A DNA stretch of 39,774 nt from an uncultured bacterium (GTDB taxonomy: Bacteria > Pseudomonadota > Alphaproteobacteria > Sphingomonadales > Sphingomonadaceae), in assembly GCA_903884945.1 (NCBI GenBank), contig CAISGR010000313.1, forward strand, positions 1 through 39,774. Direction: 5' to 3'. A program made the position numbers and the translations under genes. The notes below the pieces were generated by a model. The model did no database searches. It worked only from the letters and a program-made list of their open reading frames with translations, and was not told the origin of the DNA. This document shows positions 16,972 to 25,793 of the stretch, piece by piece (the stretch's first letter is position 1; each line of letters begins with the position of its first letter).

Positions 16972-17753
16972 GGAGGGATGACGGACATCATGCGGCACAG
17001 GCAGAGTTCAGGCGCCGCCTCGTCGCGCGCGAACGGCTGCTGGGTACGTTCCTCAAATCCTCATCGCCGCACCCGACCGAGATCCTCGCGGAAGCGGGCT
17101 TCGATTTTGTCGTCGTCGATGTCGAGCACGCGCCGTTCGGGCCAGGCGATATCGACCTACTGATGCTTGCCGCGCGCGCGGCGCGCCTGGCGAGCCTGGT
17201 CCGGGTCACCGATATGTCGGGAATTCTCACCGCGCTCGATTGCGGCGCGGCGGGGGTACTCGTGCCGCATGTCGACTCTCCCGAGAAGCTGCAGGCAGTG
17301 GTTTCGGCTTGTCGCTATGACGAAGGTACGCGAGGCTTTTCCAATTCGCCACGGGCCGGGCGGTACGGCACGCTGGGCTTTCGCGAACACATCAGGCTTG
17401 CCGACGCGTCCCTGTCGATCCTCGCCATGATCGAGGATCCGGAGGCGCTCGACCGGCTCGACGCCATCTTCGCGGTGCCTGGCCTCACCGGCGCTTTTAT
17501 CGGGCGCGGCGATCTCTCCGCGCGACTCGGGGCGTCCTCGACGAGCGATCCGCCCGTCGTCGCGGCGGTAGATCGGATCGCGGACGCTGCCCGGCGCTAC
17601 GACGTGCCGCTGCTTGCGCATATCGGATCGGCATCCGACCCGGATGTTACCTACCTCACCGGTGCGGGTGTCTCGGCTTATATCGTCGCCTCGGATCAGG
17701 GGCTGCTGCGCCAGGCGGCGACCGCCCAGCGCAGGGTGTTCGATGAAGGCTGA
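16968..17753 (+). CDS. HpcH/HpaI family aldolase
   Basis: The protein has 261 residues. The blocks GTFLKSSSPHPTEILAEAGFDFVVVDVEHAPF, AAGVLVPHV, GTRGFS, LAMIEDPEAL and FIGRGDLSARLG follow the class II pyruvate-dependent aldolase fold (HpaI, 2-dehydro-3-deoxyglucarate aldolase). The Glu of MIED and the Asp of GRGDLS are the expected metal ligands. It would make or break a carbon-carbon bond in a 2-oxo-4-hydroxy acid, releasing pyruvate or a similar keto acid, as at the end of many meta-cleavage routes. The start ATG overlaps the cupin stop (ATGA); another ATG ten bases further on is out of frame. Confidence 0.9.
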   Translation: MRRDDGHHAAQAEFRRRLVARERLLGTFLKSSSPHPTEILAEAGFDFVVVDVEHAPFGPGDIDLLMLAARAARLASLVRVTDMSGILTALDCGAAGVLVPHVDSPEKLQAVVSACRYDEGTRGFSNSPRAGRYGTLGFREHIRLADASLSILAMIEDPEALDRLDAIFAVPGLTGAFIGRGDLSARLGASSTSDPPVVAAVDRIADAARRYDVPLLAHIGSASDPDVTYLTGAGVSAYIVASDQGLLRQAATAQRRVFDEG

Positions 17754-17821
17754 GCGTCAAGCACCCGCCGCAATGGCTGTGCGATCCTCCACCATCCGCC
17801 CCATGCGGGACCAGACCAATC

Positions 17822-18757
17822 ATGCGTAAATCCAGCAAGATCATCATCACCTGTGCACCGACGGGCTCGATCCACACGCCGTCGATGTCGCCCTATCTGC
17901 CCGTCACCCCCGACGAGATTGCGCAGTCCGCGATCGAGGCGGCTGAGGCGGGTGCGGCGATTCTGCACCTGCATGCGCGCAACCCGGCAGACGGGAGCCC
18001 CAGCCCCGCCGCCGAGCATTTCGCTGCCTTCCTGCCGCAGATCCGCCAGGCGACCGATGCCGTGATCAACATCTCGACTGGCGGCAGTGCGACCATGTCG
18101 CTCGATGCGCGGCTGGAAGGCGCAATGGCGTTCAGGCCGGAACTCTGCTCGCTCAACATGGGCCCGCTCATTTTCGATTTCAGCGGTGCCGCGTCGCGCG
18201 TCGGCACCTGGCAGCATGACTGGGAGCGCCCCTATGTCGAGGGTGCGCGCGACAGGATCATGTACAATGACAATGGCTATATCGAGCGGATCATGCGGGA
18301 GGTCGGCCAAGGTTTCGGCACGCGTTTCGAGTTCGAATGCTATGATATCGGCCATCTCTACACGCTTGCCCATTTCGTGGATCGCCGGCTCGTCGAGCCG
18401 CCCTTCCTGATCCAGGGCGTATTCGGCATCCTTGGGGGAATCGGTGCCGACCCGCGCAATCTCGCCCATATGGTAACGATCGCGGACCGCCTGTTCGGTG
18501 ACGACTATGTCTTCTCCGCCTTTGCTGCAGGGCGGCACCAGATGAATTTCTGCACGCAGAGTGCATTGCTCGGCGGCAATGTCCGTGTCGGGCTGGAGGA
18601 CAGCCTGTTCATCGGGCGCGGGCAGCTGGCGCGGTCGAACGCGGACCAGGTGTTCAAGATCCGAGTCATGCTCGAAGAACTGGGCCTGGCCGTCGCCACG
18701 CCGGATGAGGCCCGGGCAATGCTATCGCTGAAAGGGGCGGACGCGACCGCTTTCTGA
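17822..18757 (+). CDS. BKACE family beta-keto acid cleavage enzyme (DUF849), copy 1
   Basis: This 311-residue protein belongs to the BKACE family, typified by 3-keto-5-aminohexanoate cleavage enzyme (Kce), which condenses a beta-keto acid with acetyl-CoA to give acetoacetate and a new acyl-CoA. The zinc site HLHAR is at His49/His51. Further typical elements are ITCAPTGS at the start, VINISTGG, SLNMGP, FEFECYDIGHL, LGGNVRVGLEDS and a C-terminal helix with PDEARAML. It sits 68 bases after the aldolase. The family is very promiscuous by clade, so the substrate is open. It differs clearly from copy 2 at 29280, for example in lacking VTTGPG. Confidence 0.9.
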   Translation: MRKSSKIIITCAPTGSIHTPSMSPYLPVTPDEIAQSAIEAAEAGAAILHLHARNPADGSPSPAAEHFAAFLPQIRQATDAVINISTGGSATMSLDARLEGAMAFRPELCSLNMGPLIFDFSGAASRVGTWQHDWERPYVEGARDRIMYNDNGYIERIMREVGQGFGTRFEFECYDIGHLYTLAHFVDRRLVEPPFLIQGVFGILGGIGADPRNLAHMVTIADRLFGDDYVFSAFAAGRHQMNFCTQSALLGGNVRVGLEDSLFIGRGQLARSNADQVFKIRVMLEELGLAVATPDEARAMLSLKGADATAF

Positions 18758-19189
18758 GGCAAGCACGGTCATGTCGCGATTTGCACGATCCAATGCCTTC
18801 CAGGTCAAGCGCCAGTCGTCCGGTTCGTGTCATCGTGCCGCATCAATCAGAGAGATCGCTGTGACCAGCTTCCAGGGACTTTGATCCCGCCGGCAGCAAA
18901 GTTTTACCGCCGAGGCAGGGGCGCGCAAAATGAATGTTGTTTACCCCGCGCCGTGGCTAGCCGGAAGAGAGAGGTGCCAGTGATGCATCCGTGGATGGAG
19001 AAGATGAGGGTGCCCAGGGGTTTCCGATCGACTTTCGTGTTTCCGGCGCTTGGCCTTGCTTCGGCGAGTGGCCACGCCGATGAGGACGGCGGACGACCGG
19101 CATCCATGGCGGCCCACGGTAATCCGACGCGTCCTGGGGCTGGTCGGCTGCTCTCGTCCGGCGGCTCCCGCGTAGGGTGTTGCTGAGGC
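18758..19189. other. Gene-free gap between BKACE and LigI-like genes
   Basis: These 432 bases hold no convincing gene. A 119-codon open frame (18827-19186) is Arg/Gly/Cys-rich, has no recognisable motif and no good ribosome-binding site. Short reading frames toward the end suggest decayed coding sequence, but I could not match it to a family. The gap is long compared with the tight spacing on either side, so it may mark a deletion or a separate promoter for the amidohydrolase. Confidence 0.5.
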
Positions 19190-20038
19190 ATGGCACAGGA
19201 CCCGATCCCGGATGCGCCGATCGTCGATTGTCACGCGCATATCTTCCTCGACGACATGCCGGTGAGCCGCAGTGCGTGGACGCAGACCAATTACCCGTTC
19301 ACCGCGCAGGATTTTCTCGACACGCTGGACCGTCACGGAGTGCATTTCGGCGTAATCTCCGGCCTCAGCATCACCGGTTTCTACAACGACTATATGATCT
19401 CGGAACTGCGCCGAAACGCCCGGTTGCGTGGCACGGCGATCGTCGCGCCGGAGACCGATCGCTACACGCTGGAACGGATGCGCGACGACGGGATCGTCGG
19501 CATCAGGTTGCAACTCGCGCGCCAGCCGAGCCTGCCGGATTTCCGCGACGACAGCCATCGCCTGCTCTTCCGCCGCGTCCGCGACCTTGGGTGGCATGTG
19601 CATGTCGCGATCGAGGGGCCGTTGCTGCGGCCGGTGCTCGACGCGTTGAACGAGACCGGCGTGAATATCGTTGTGGATCATTTTGGTCATCCGGATCCGG
19701 CGGATCCGCTGAGATGCGACGGCTTTGCCGCGATGCTCGGTTCGATCGATCTGGGACGGACCTGGGTGAAGATGTCGGGAGGCTTTCGCTTGTCGGGGAC
19801 GGCTGCATGGCAGTCCGATCCGGATGCGGACGGTGATGTGATCGCGTCGGAAGTAGCCGCCGAACTGTTGCGCCGGGTGGGACCGCAGCGCCTGCTGTGG
19901 GGAAGCGACACACCATTCGTGGGTTATGAAGGGCGGATCACCTACGCACATACGCTCGAGCGCTTTCGCAGCTGGGTTCCGGACGCGTCGGCGCGCGCGG
20001 AAATGTCGCGCACCGCGCTGAAGCTTTACTTCTCCTGA
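19190..20038 (+). CDS. LigI-like amidohydrolase (amidohydrolase 2 family)
   Basis: This 282-residue TIM-barrel hydrolase resembles 2-pyrone-4,6-dicarboxylate (PDC) hydrolase LigI. The N-terminal metal motif is DCHAHIF with His15 and His17. Other blocks matching the family are GIVGIRLQLARQ, GWHVHVAIEG, VVDHFGHPDP and LLWGSDTPF, whose Asp is the expected catalytic base. Relatives hydrolyse lactones such as PDC or other cyclic esters. With a LigAB-like dioxygenase in the window this could be a PDC-type lactonase, but no LigC-like dehydrogenase is present, so a different lactone is quite possible. It is followed by its likely regulator, an AraC protein. Confidence 0.85.
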   Translation: MAQDPIPDAPIVDCHAHIFLDDMPVSRSAWTQTNYPFTAQDFLDTLDRHGVHFGVISGLSITGFYNDYMISELRRNARLRGTAIVAPETDRYTLERMRDDGIVGIRLQLARQPSLPDFRDDSHRLLFRRVRDLGWHVHVAIEGPLLRPVLDALNETGVNIVVDHFGHPDPADPLRCDGFAAMLGSIDLGRTWVKMSGGFRLSGTAAWQSDPDADGDVIASEVAAELLRRVGPQRLLWGSDTPFVGYEGRITYAHTLERFRSWVPDASARAEMSRTALKLYFS

Positions 20039-20176
20039 GCCTTCCGAGTCCCCGGGCGGCGCAGATCGAAAGGAGTGCGATCGGGAAAAGGCGTTGGGAG
20101 AAGGCTGCGGCTGCGGTACCCAGCGCGGTAACGGATAGCCTCGCGAGAAGGCGGGGCACTATTGGAGTGGGGTAGG

Positions 20177-21130
20177 ATGCAGCATTATTGCAGCGCGGAT
20201 TTTCCCGCGCCCCGGCGAACGGCCAACTGGAACGGCATCTATGCCGATCGCTTCGCGCATGTGACCTTCGTGCCGCAGCGCGAGGATTTCCACGCCGAGC
20301 TACGGATGAGCTCGCTTGGTTCGCTCGGCATGGCGGATATCAGCACGAGCTGCACCGATATCGAACGTACGACGACTCATATTGGCCTCTCCAAATCGCG
20401 ACTCTTCTCGTTTCTCCTGCTCATTCGGGGCGCTGCGACGTTCAGCCATTATGGCCATGAGGAGCGGCTGCGGGCGGGTGACTTCACCCTGTGTGACAAT
20501 GCGGCGCCGCACCGCATCCATTTCGAAGCCGATTCGAGGTTGATGCTACTGCGCGCGTCGCCCGCCGCGCTCAAGAACCACCTGCCCTGCCCGGAGCAAC
20601 TGTGCGGGCTGAAATTGCCGGCGAACGAAGGCCTGACGCCGACCGTTTCGGCGATGGCCCAGAATATCTGGCAGCAGCTCGAGCGGGGGCTCGACGAAAG
20701 CTACCACGAGCGCATTGCCGGGCATCTGCTTGATATGGTGAGTACTGCTTATTCGATCGGTCTCGGCCATCGCATGACGAACTCCAGCGTCGTCGGTATG
20801 CGCAAGGCGAGGGCCAGGCAATATATCGAGGGACGGCTGCAGGATCCGGACCTGAGTTCCGCCACCATTGCGGAAGGGCTCAGGATCTCGCCGCGTTATC
20901 TGCGCATGCTGTTTGCGGAGGATCAGGAGAATGTCTCGGCCTATATCCTGCGTCGCCGGCTCGAGGAGTGTGCGTCGCAGATTTCGGGCGAGGGGTGGAG
21001 GCACCTGACCATTACCGAGATCGCCTTCAAATGGGGTTTCAACAGCTCCGCCTATTTCGCGCGCGCCTTCCGCCAGCGCTACGGCATGACCGCCACCGAG
21101 TATCGGCGCATGAAGGCGAGCACGCACTGA
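20177..21130 (+). CDS. AraC family transcriptional regulator
   Basis: This 317-residue protein starts at ATG 20177, with a purine-rich GGAGTGGGGTAGG before it. The N-terminal half is a cupin-like AraC-binding domain (HIGLSKSRLFSFLLLIRG, LRAGDFTLCDNAAPH). The C-terminal 100 residues are the double helix-turn-helix: SSATIAEGLRISPRYLRML and TITEIAFKWGFNSSAYFARAF, ending RQRYGMTATEYRR. This layout matches activators of aromatic catabolic genes (AraC_binding_2 type). It probably controls the flanking amidohydrolase run or the MFS gene that follows. Confidence 0.9.
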   Translation: MQHYCSADFPAPRRTANWNGIYADRFAHVTFVPQREDFHAELRMSSLGSLGMADISTSCTDIERTTTHIGLSKSRLFSFLLLIRGAATFSHYGHEERLRAGDFTLCDNAAPHRIHFEADSRLMLLRASPAALKNHLPCPEQLCGLKLPANEGLTPTVSAMAQNIWQQLERGLDESYHERIAGHLLDMVSTAYSIGLGHRMTNSSVVGMRKARARQYIEGRLQDPDLSSATIAEGLRISPRYLRMLFAEDQENVSAYILRRRLEECASQISGEGWRHLTITEIAFKWGFNSSAYFARAFRQRYGMTATEYRRMKASTH

Positions 21131-21436
21131 CTCCAGCGCGGACCACGAAACGCAGCCACCGCTTTTGCAGCACTTCCGGTTATTGCTCGGCTTGCTTCCC
21201 CTGAGAGCAAGCTGACTCCCGGCCACTCCTGCATCACGCTACCCGACCTGTCAGCGAAGGGCAGGTGAGAGACGGATGCAGGGGATGAGGACGATGCTCG
21301 AAAGGTCCGCGTCCCGATCCGTCGCCCCATGGGTGATAGCCGACGCCTTTCCCGCAGGGGTGCAATTCACCTGTCGTAACGATGAAGAGAAATCCTGATG
21401 CATTCAGCGGCGCCGACAGGCCAGAAGGAACCCGGG
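21131..21436. other. Intergenic region with stem-loop upstream of MFS gene
   Basis: These 306 bases separate the AraC and MFS genes. A stem-loop is visible with 7-base arms GCTTGCT (21190-21196) and AGCAAGC (21206-21212) around a 9-base loop. It lacks a T-run, so a rho-independent terminator is doubtful. The rest should contain the MFS promoter, which I cannot place. Confidence 0.4.
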
Positions 21437-22762
21437 ATGAGCGAAGCCCGGGAGACCGTGGATGCGGAGGGCGGGGTCGCTGGTTGGTACAGCGGGGCCG
21501 ACAAGCGCATGCGGCGGGTTTTCTGGACCTGCTCGGGGGCTTGGGCGCTCGATTCGATGGACGCGCTCGTCTACCAATATCTGATCCCGGTCCTGGTCGC
21601 GGCCTTCGGGATGACGCTCGCGCAGGCGGGATCGATCGCCAGCGCAAACTATTTCGCTTCCGCAATCGGCGGCTGGATTGGCGGCTGGCTGGCTGATCGG
21701 TTTGGGCGAGTTCGCGTGCTGCAGTTTACGATCCTGTGGTTCTCGCTCTTCTCCTTCCTGTCGGGTTTCGCCCAGAGTTACGAGCAATTGCTGATCCTGC
21801 GGGTCCTGCAGGGGATCGGCTTCGGCGCCGAATGGGCCGTGGGCGCCGTGCTGCTCGGCGAGATGATCGCGCCCCGGCATCGCGGCAAGGCGTTGGGCGT
21901 CGTGCACAGTGGTGCTGCGATCGGATCGGGACTGGCCGCGCTGCTCGCCGGGCCGGTAGTGGCGATGTTCCCGCCCGAATATGGCTGGCGCGTCGTCTTC
22001 TGGGTCGGCTTGCTGCCTGCGGCGCTGGTCTTCTTCCTGCGCCGCAAGGACGATGATTCCGATCTGTTCATCGCCGCGCGCGAGCGCGCGATCCGGGAGC
22101 GGCGGCGCATCTCGCCCCTGGCCATTTTTCGCCCGCGCTTTCTCAAGATCACCGTGCTTGCGTCCTTCCTCGCGCTGGGTGCGCAGGGGTCGGGCTTTGC
22201 GGTCAGCAACTATCTCACCACGTTCCTGACGACGGAGCGTGGGCTCAGCGCTGCCGTGGCAGGGCTTTTTGTGCTCGTTAACAGCGTTGGCGGCTTTTTC
22301 GGGTTCCTGGTCAATGCGTATCTCGGTGACCGGCTGGGTCGCGGTACGATCTTCCGTCTGTTCGGCGCCGGCTTCGTATTGTCGTCGGCCGTCTATCTCT
22401 ACGCGCCGCTCGGTGGATCGGCGTGGACGCTGATGCCGGCGGGGCTCGTCTACGGTTTTTTCCAGTTCGGCATCTACGCTTCCTTCGGGCCCTTCTTCAC
22501 CGAATTGTTCCCGACCGAAGTGCGCGCGAACGGCCAGGCCTTCGCGTATAATTTCGGGCGTGCGAGCAGCGGCATCTTCATCCAGGGAGTCGCATGGCTG
22601 TCGACGGTGATGGCGCTGAGTACGGGCATGATGCTGATGGGCTTTGTCGGCGCCTTGTGCACTGTAATCGCCACGCTGTTGTTGCCGGAGACCGCAGGGC
22701 GCGATCTTGCCCGGTTCGACGAAGAGACCGCTGGTCCCGCTGGCTCTGCACCAGCCAACTGA
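21437..22762 (+). CDS. MFS transporter, aromatic acid:H+ symporter type
   Basis: This 441-residue membrane protein has about 12 hydrophobic helices. The start at ATG 21437 follows AAGGAA at good spacing; an earlier ATG at 21398 is possible. The loop 2-3 signature is GGWLADRFGRVRVLQ, and helix 4/5 has RVLQGIGFGAEWAVGAVLLGEMIAPRHRGKALG, typical of the sialate/aromatic-acid (AAHS, PcaK/BenK-like) group. The first helix has WALDSMDALVYQYLIPVL, with acidic residues where these symporters keep Asp. It likely imports an aromatic acid across the inner membrane. Its gene precedes the GST/ALDH operon by 185 bases. Confidence 0.9.
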   Translation: MSEARETVDAEGGVAGWYSGADKRMRRVFWTCSGAWALDSMDALVYQYLIPVLVAAFGMTLAQAGSIASANYFASAIGGWIGGWLADRFGRVRVLQFTILWFSLFSFLSGFAQSYEQLLILRVLQGIGFGAEWAVGAVLLGEMIAPRHRGKALGVVHSGAAIGSGLAALLAGPVVAMFPPEYGWRVVFWVGLLPAALVFFLRRKDDDSDLFIAARERAIRERRRISPLAIFRPRFLKITVLASFLALGAQGSGFAVSNYLTTFLTTERGLSAAVAGLFVLVNSVGGFFGFLVNAYLGDRLGRGTIFRLFGAGFVLSSAVYLYAPLGGSAWTLMPAGLVYGFFQFGIYASFGPFFTELFPTEVRANGQAFAYNFGRASSGIFIQGVAWLSTVMALSTGMMLMGFVGALCTVIATLLLPETAGRDLARFDEETAGPAGSAPAN

Positions 22763-22947
22763 ACGATCCTCCACGGGTAGCCAGTCTGGTCTGCAAACGC
22801 CCGAGCCGAAAGCGGACGGCGCCGCGTGGAGGCGGGTAGTTGGAGTAATAGGATCAGCGGCTGCCTTGCTGCCACGCGCCATCCTTGCTTCACGACCGGC
22901 CAAAGGCGCGGCCGATCCGCACCGATCGCGAGGACGAGGAGGGATCG

Positions 22948-23616
22948 ATGCTCGAATTGCTGACGTCGGAAACGCCCAATGGGTGGAAGGTCTCGGTCCT
23001 GCTCGAAGGGTTGGGTGTTGCCTATAAGGTGACCCCGATCACGCTTTCGAAACAGGAACAGAAGCGGGACTGGTATCTGAAGCTCAACCCGAACGGGCGT
23101 ATTCCAACGCTGATCGACCATGAGGAGGGCGATTTCGCGATCTTCGAATCGGGCGCGATCATGATCTATCTTGCCGAGAAATTCGGGCGCTTCCTGCCCA
23201 CCGATGCCAAGGGCCGCAGCCGCGTGATCCAGTGGCTGATGTGGCAGATGTCAGGGCTTGGGCCGATGATGGGGCAGGCGACGGTCTTCAACCGCTATTT
23301 TCCGGAGAAGCTGCCATCGGTGATCGATCGCTACGTACGCGAGAGTTCGCGGCTGTTCGGCGTGATGGACGCGCGGCTCGCGGACAATGAATTCCTCGCC
23401 GGTGACTATTCGATCGCCGACATGGCCTGCTTCACCTGGGTGCGCGGGCATGATTGGGCGTGCGTGCCGATCGAGCCTTTCGTGAACCTGCAGCGCTGGT
23501 TCGACGCGATCGCCGCGCGGCCCGCGGTGCAGCGCGGGCTGCTCGTGCCGAAGCCACCCGAGGCGGCGGAATTCGACGAGAAGACGACCCACCAGGGCAA
23601 GGCGATCCTAGCCTGA
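22948..23616 (+). CDS. Nu-class-like glutathione S-transferase
   Basis: The protein has 222 residues. GAGGAGGGATCG before ATG 22948 is a strong ribosome-binding site. The N-terminus carries TSETPNGWK, where Thr9 and Asn11 take the place of the usual Tyr/Ser/Cys, as in Nu-class (YfcG/YghU-type) GSTs. NPNGRIPTLID and FESGAIMIYLAEKFG complete the glutathione site, and GDYSIADMACFTWV is the C-terminal helical motif. A Nu-class enzyme of Novosphingobium aromaticivorans is known as a glutathione lyase in beta-aryl ether cleavage, which gives a direct candidate role here. It heads an operon with NAD(P)-binding protein and aldehyde dehydrogenase genes. Confidence 0.88.
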   Translation: MLELLTSETPNGWKVSVLLEGLGVAYKVTPITLSKQEQKRDWYLKLNPNGRIPTLIDHEEGDFAIFESGAIMIYLAEKFGRFLPTDAKGRSRVIQWLMWQMSGLGPMMGQATVFNRYFPEKLPSVIDRYVRESSRLFGVMDARLADNEFLAGDYSIADMACFTWVRGHDWACVPIEPFVNLQRWFDAIAARPAVQRGLLVPKPPEAAEFDEKTTHQGKAILA

Positions 23617-23629
23617 ACGGAGAGCGTGC

Positions 23630-24241
23630 ATGAAGATCGGTCTAGTCGGCGCGACGGGGAATGTCGGCCAGCGCATCGTCGCCGAGGCAGTGCAGCGGGG
23701 GCATGCGGTGGTCGCGATCGCGCGCGATGCGTCGCGCATTGCAACGCAGCCCGGCGTCATGCCCGTTTCCGCCGATCTGCTGGACGAGGCGGCGATCGGA
23801 CGGGCGCTGGCCGGCGCCGATGTCGCAATCCTCTCGGTCCGATTCCAAGGCCTCGATTTCGAGCGGGCGCTGGCCGCCATCGCTGCGTCGGGCGTCCCGC
23901 GGCTGCTGGTAGTCGGCGGTGCCGCGTCGCTTGAAGTCGCGCCGGGGCGGGTGCTCCTCGATCAGCCCGATTTTCCCGACTTCATCAAGCCGGAGGCAAC
24001 CCCGGCACGTGCCGCGCTTGACCGGCTGCGCCGCGAGGAGAAGCTCGACTGGACCTTCCTCTCGCCACCGGTCTTTTTCGGGCCGGGCGCCCGTACCGGC
24101 ACCTTCCGGCTCGGCGGCGACACCCTGCTGTCGGATGCCGAAGGCAAGAGCCATATCAGCTATGAGGATTACGCGATCGCGCTGCTCGACGAGATCGAGA
24201 TGCCCAGACACCACCGGCAACGCTTCACCGTCGGCTACTGA
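23630..24241 (+). CDS. NAD(P)-binding protein of the atypical SDR (NmrA/YwnB-like) type
   Basis: The protein has 203 residues. The N-terminal dinucleotide loop GLVGATGNVGQRIVAEAV (4-21) is of the GATGxxG kind. Subsequent blocks GVPRLLVVGGAASLE, PEATPARAALDRLR, WTFLSPPVFFGPG and SYEDYAIALLDEIE define the NAD(P)H-binding flavin-reductase-like group, which lacks the usual Tyr-x-x-x-Lys pair. The gene lies 13 bases after the GST. Such proteins can be reductases, epimerases or sensors. It might resolve a quinone or ketone intermediate, but the sequence does not show this. Confidence 0.82.
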   Translation: MKIGLVGATGNVGQRIVAEAVQRGHAVVAIARDASRIATQPGVMPVSADLLDEAAIGRALAGADVAILSVRFQGLDFERALAAIAASGVPRLLVVGGAASLEVAPGRVLLDQPDFPDFIKPEATPARAALDRLRREEKLDWTFLSPPVFFGPGARTGTFRLGGDTLLSDAEGKSHISYEDYAIALLDEIEMPRHHRQRFTVGY

Positions 24242-24261
24242 TTTTCCAAGAGGACAAGAAC

Positions 24262-25716
24262 ATGAAGAGCTACCTCAAACATTATATCGGCGGCCAATGG
24301 GTTGAGAGCCAGGGTGGCAGCCGACACATCGTCGTCAATCCCGCGACTGAGGAGCCCACGAGCGAAGTGGTGCTGGGCACAGCGGCCGATGTCGACAAGG
24401 CAGTGAAGGCAGCGCGCACGGCGTTCGAAACCTTCTCCGAAACAAGCCGGGAAGAGCGGCTCGGGCTGCTCGGACGCATCGTTGCGGAATACCAGAAACG
24501 TATCCCCGACATCGCCAGGGCGATCAGCGAGGAAATGGGCTGCCCGATCTCGATCGCGCAGACCGCGCAGTCCGGCTCGGGCCTCGGCCACCTCGGATCG
24601 ACGATCGAGGCGCTGCGGAATTTCGCGTTCGAGGAATCGACTGGCAAGAACAAGGTCGTCCGCGAGCCGATCGGTGTCGTTGCCCTGATCACGCCGTGGA
24701 ACTGGCCGATGAACCAGATCGTGGCCAAGGTCGCGCCTGCGATCGCCGCGGGCAACACCGTGATCCTCAAGCCTTCCGAGCAGACGCCGGGATCGGCCGC
24801 GATCTTCGCCGAAGTGCTCGACGCGGCAGGCGTGCCCGCAGGCGTGTTCAACCTCGTCCAGGGTGACGGTCCGGGTGTTGGTACCGCGCTCGCGCAGCAT
24901 CCCGATATCGACATGATTTCGTTCACCGGGTCGACCCGCGCCGGTATCATGGTTGCCAAGAATGCCGCCGACACGGTGAAGCGCGTCCATCAGGAACTGG
25001 GCGGGAAGTCACCCTTCGTTATCCTCGAGGGCACGCCGCTCGAACTGGCCGTCCCCGGCGGCGCAGGGGGCATCCTGCTCAATTCCGGCCAGAGTTGCGT
25101 CGCTCCGACCCGCATGCTGGTCCACATATCGCAGCATGATGCTGCGCTGGAGATGCTGAAGGGCATCTTCGGCGGCAAGAAGGTTGGCGATCCAGCAGCC
25201 GAGGGCGATCATATCGGCCCGGTCGTCAACAAGGCGCAATATGACAAGATCCAGGGCCTGATTGCCAAGGGTCTGGAAGAAGGCGCCACGCTCGTGACTG
25301 GGGGACTGGGCCGGCCGGCAGGGCTGGACACCGGCTATTATGTTCAGCCGACGGTGTTCGGCAATGTCAGCAATGACATGACCATCGCCCGCGAGGAGAT
25401 CTTCGGGCCGGTGCTGGTCGTGATCCCCTACCAGACTGACGAGGAGGCGATCAGGATCGCCAACGACACGCCCTATGGCCTAGGCGCTTATATCGCGGGA
25501 GATCCCGCGCGGGCGAAGCAGTTCGTTCGCCGCATCCGGGCGGGCAGCGTGTTCGTCAATTCCGGCGGGCTCGACTTCAACTCGCCGTTTGGCGGCTACA
25601 AGCAGTCGGGCAATGGGCGCGAGTTCGGCAAGTTCGGCCTGGAGGAATTTATGGAACTGAAGTCGGTGATCGGCGACCTGCCGGCGGATGCGCCGCCTGC
25701 CGAAGCGGCGGGCTGA
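24262..25716 (+). CDS. NAD(P)-dependent aldehyde dehydrogenase
   Basis: This 484-residue ALDH carries the full catalytic set: Asn147 (TPWNWPM), Lys170 (ILKPSEQTP), Glu245 (HQELGGKSP) and the nucleophile Cys279 (NSGQSCVAPTRM). The cofactor loop is FTGSTRAG, and EEIFGPVL is also present. It oxidises an aldehyde to the acid. Being between the GST and thioesterase genes, it is a good candidate for oxidising an aroyl-acetaldehyde (from a beta-hydroxypropiophenone) to the beta-keto acid, though general aldehyde detoxification is not excluded. The ribosome-binding site AAGAGGA precedes the ATG. Confidence 0.93.
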   Translation: MKSYLKHYIGGQWVESQGGSRHIVVNPATEEPTSEVVLGTAADVDKAVKAARTAFETFSETSREERLGLLGRIVAEYQKRIPDIARAISEEMGCPISIAQTAQSGSGLGHLGSTIEALRNFAFEESTGKNKVVREPIGVVALITPWNWPMNQIVAKVAPAIAAGNTVILKPSEQTPGSAAIFAEVLDAAGVPAGVFNLVQGDGPGVGTALAQHPDIDMISFTGSTRAGIMVAKNAADTVKRVHQELGGKSPFVILEGTPLELAVPGGAGGILLNSGQSCVAPTRMLVHISQHDAALEMLKGIFGGKKVGDPAAEGDHIGPVVNKAQYDKIQGLIAKGLEEGATLVTGGLGRPAGLDTGYYVQPTVFGNVSNDMTIAREEIFGPVLVVIPYQTDEEAIRIANDTPYGLGAYIAGDPARAKQFVRRIRAGSVFVNSGGLDFNSPFGGYKQSGNGREFGKFGLEEFMELKSVIGDLPADAPPAEAAG

Positions 25717-25793
25717 AACGGGCGGTGGCGCCCGGATTTCTGCCCGGGCGGCCGCCAGCACGTCAAGAGATAAGAAAATAAGAGGAGAGGCAA

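Noticed and set aside
18827..19186. 119-codon open frame in the gap after BKACE copy 1
   Set aside because: It has no good ribosome-binding site, an Arg/Gly/Cys-rich composition and no recognisable fold, so it was kept as gap sequence.
21190..21212. Stem-loop after the AraC gene considered as a terminator
   Set aside because: The 7-base stem has no following T-run on either strand, so a rho-independent terminator cannot be supported.
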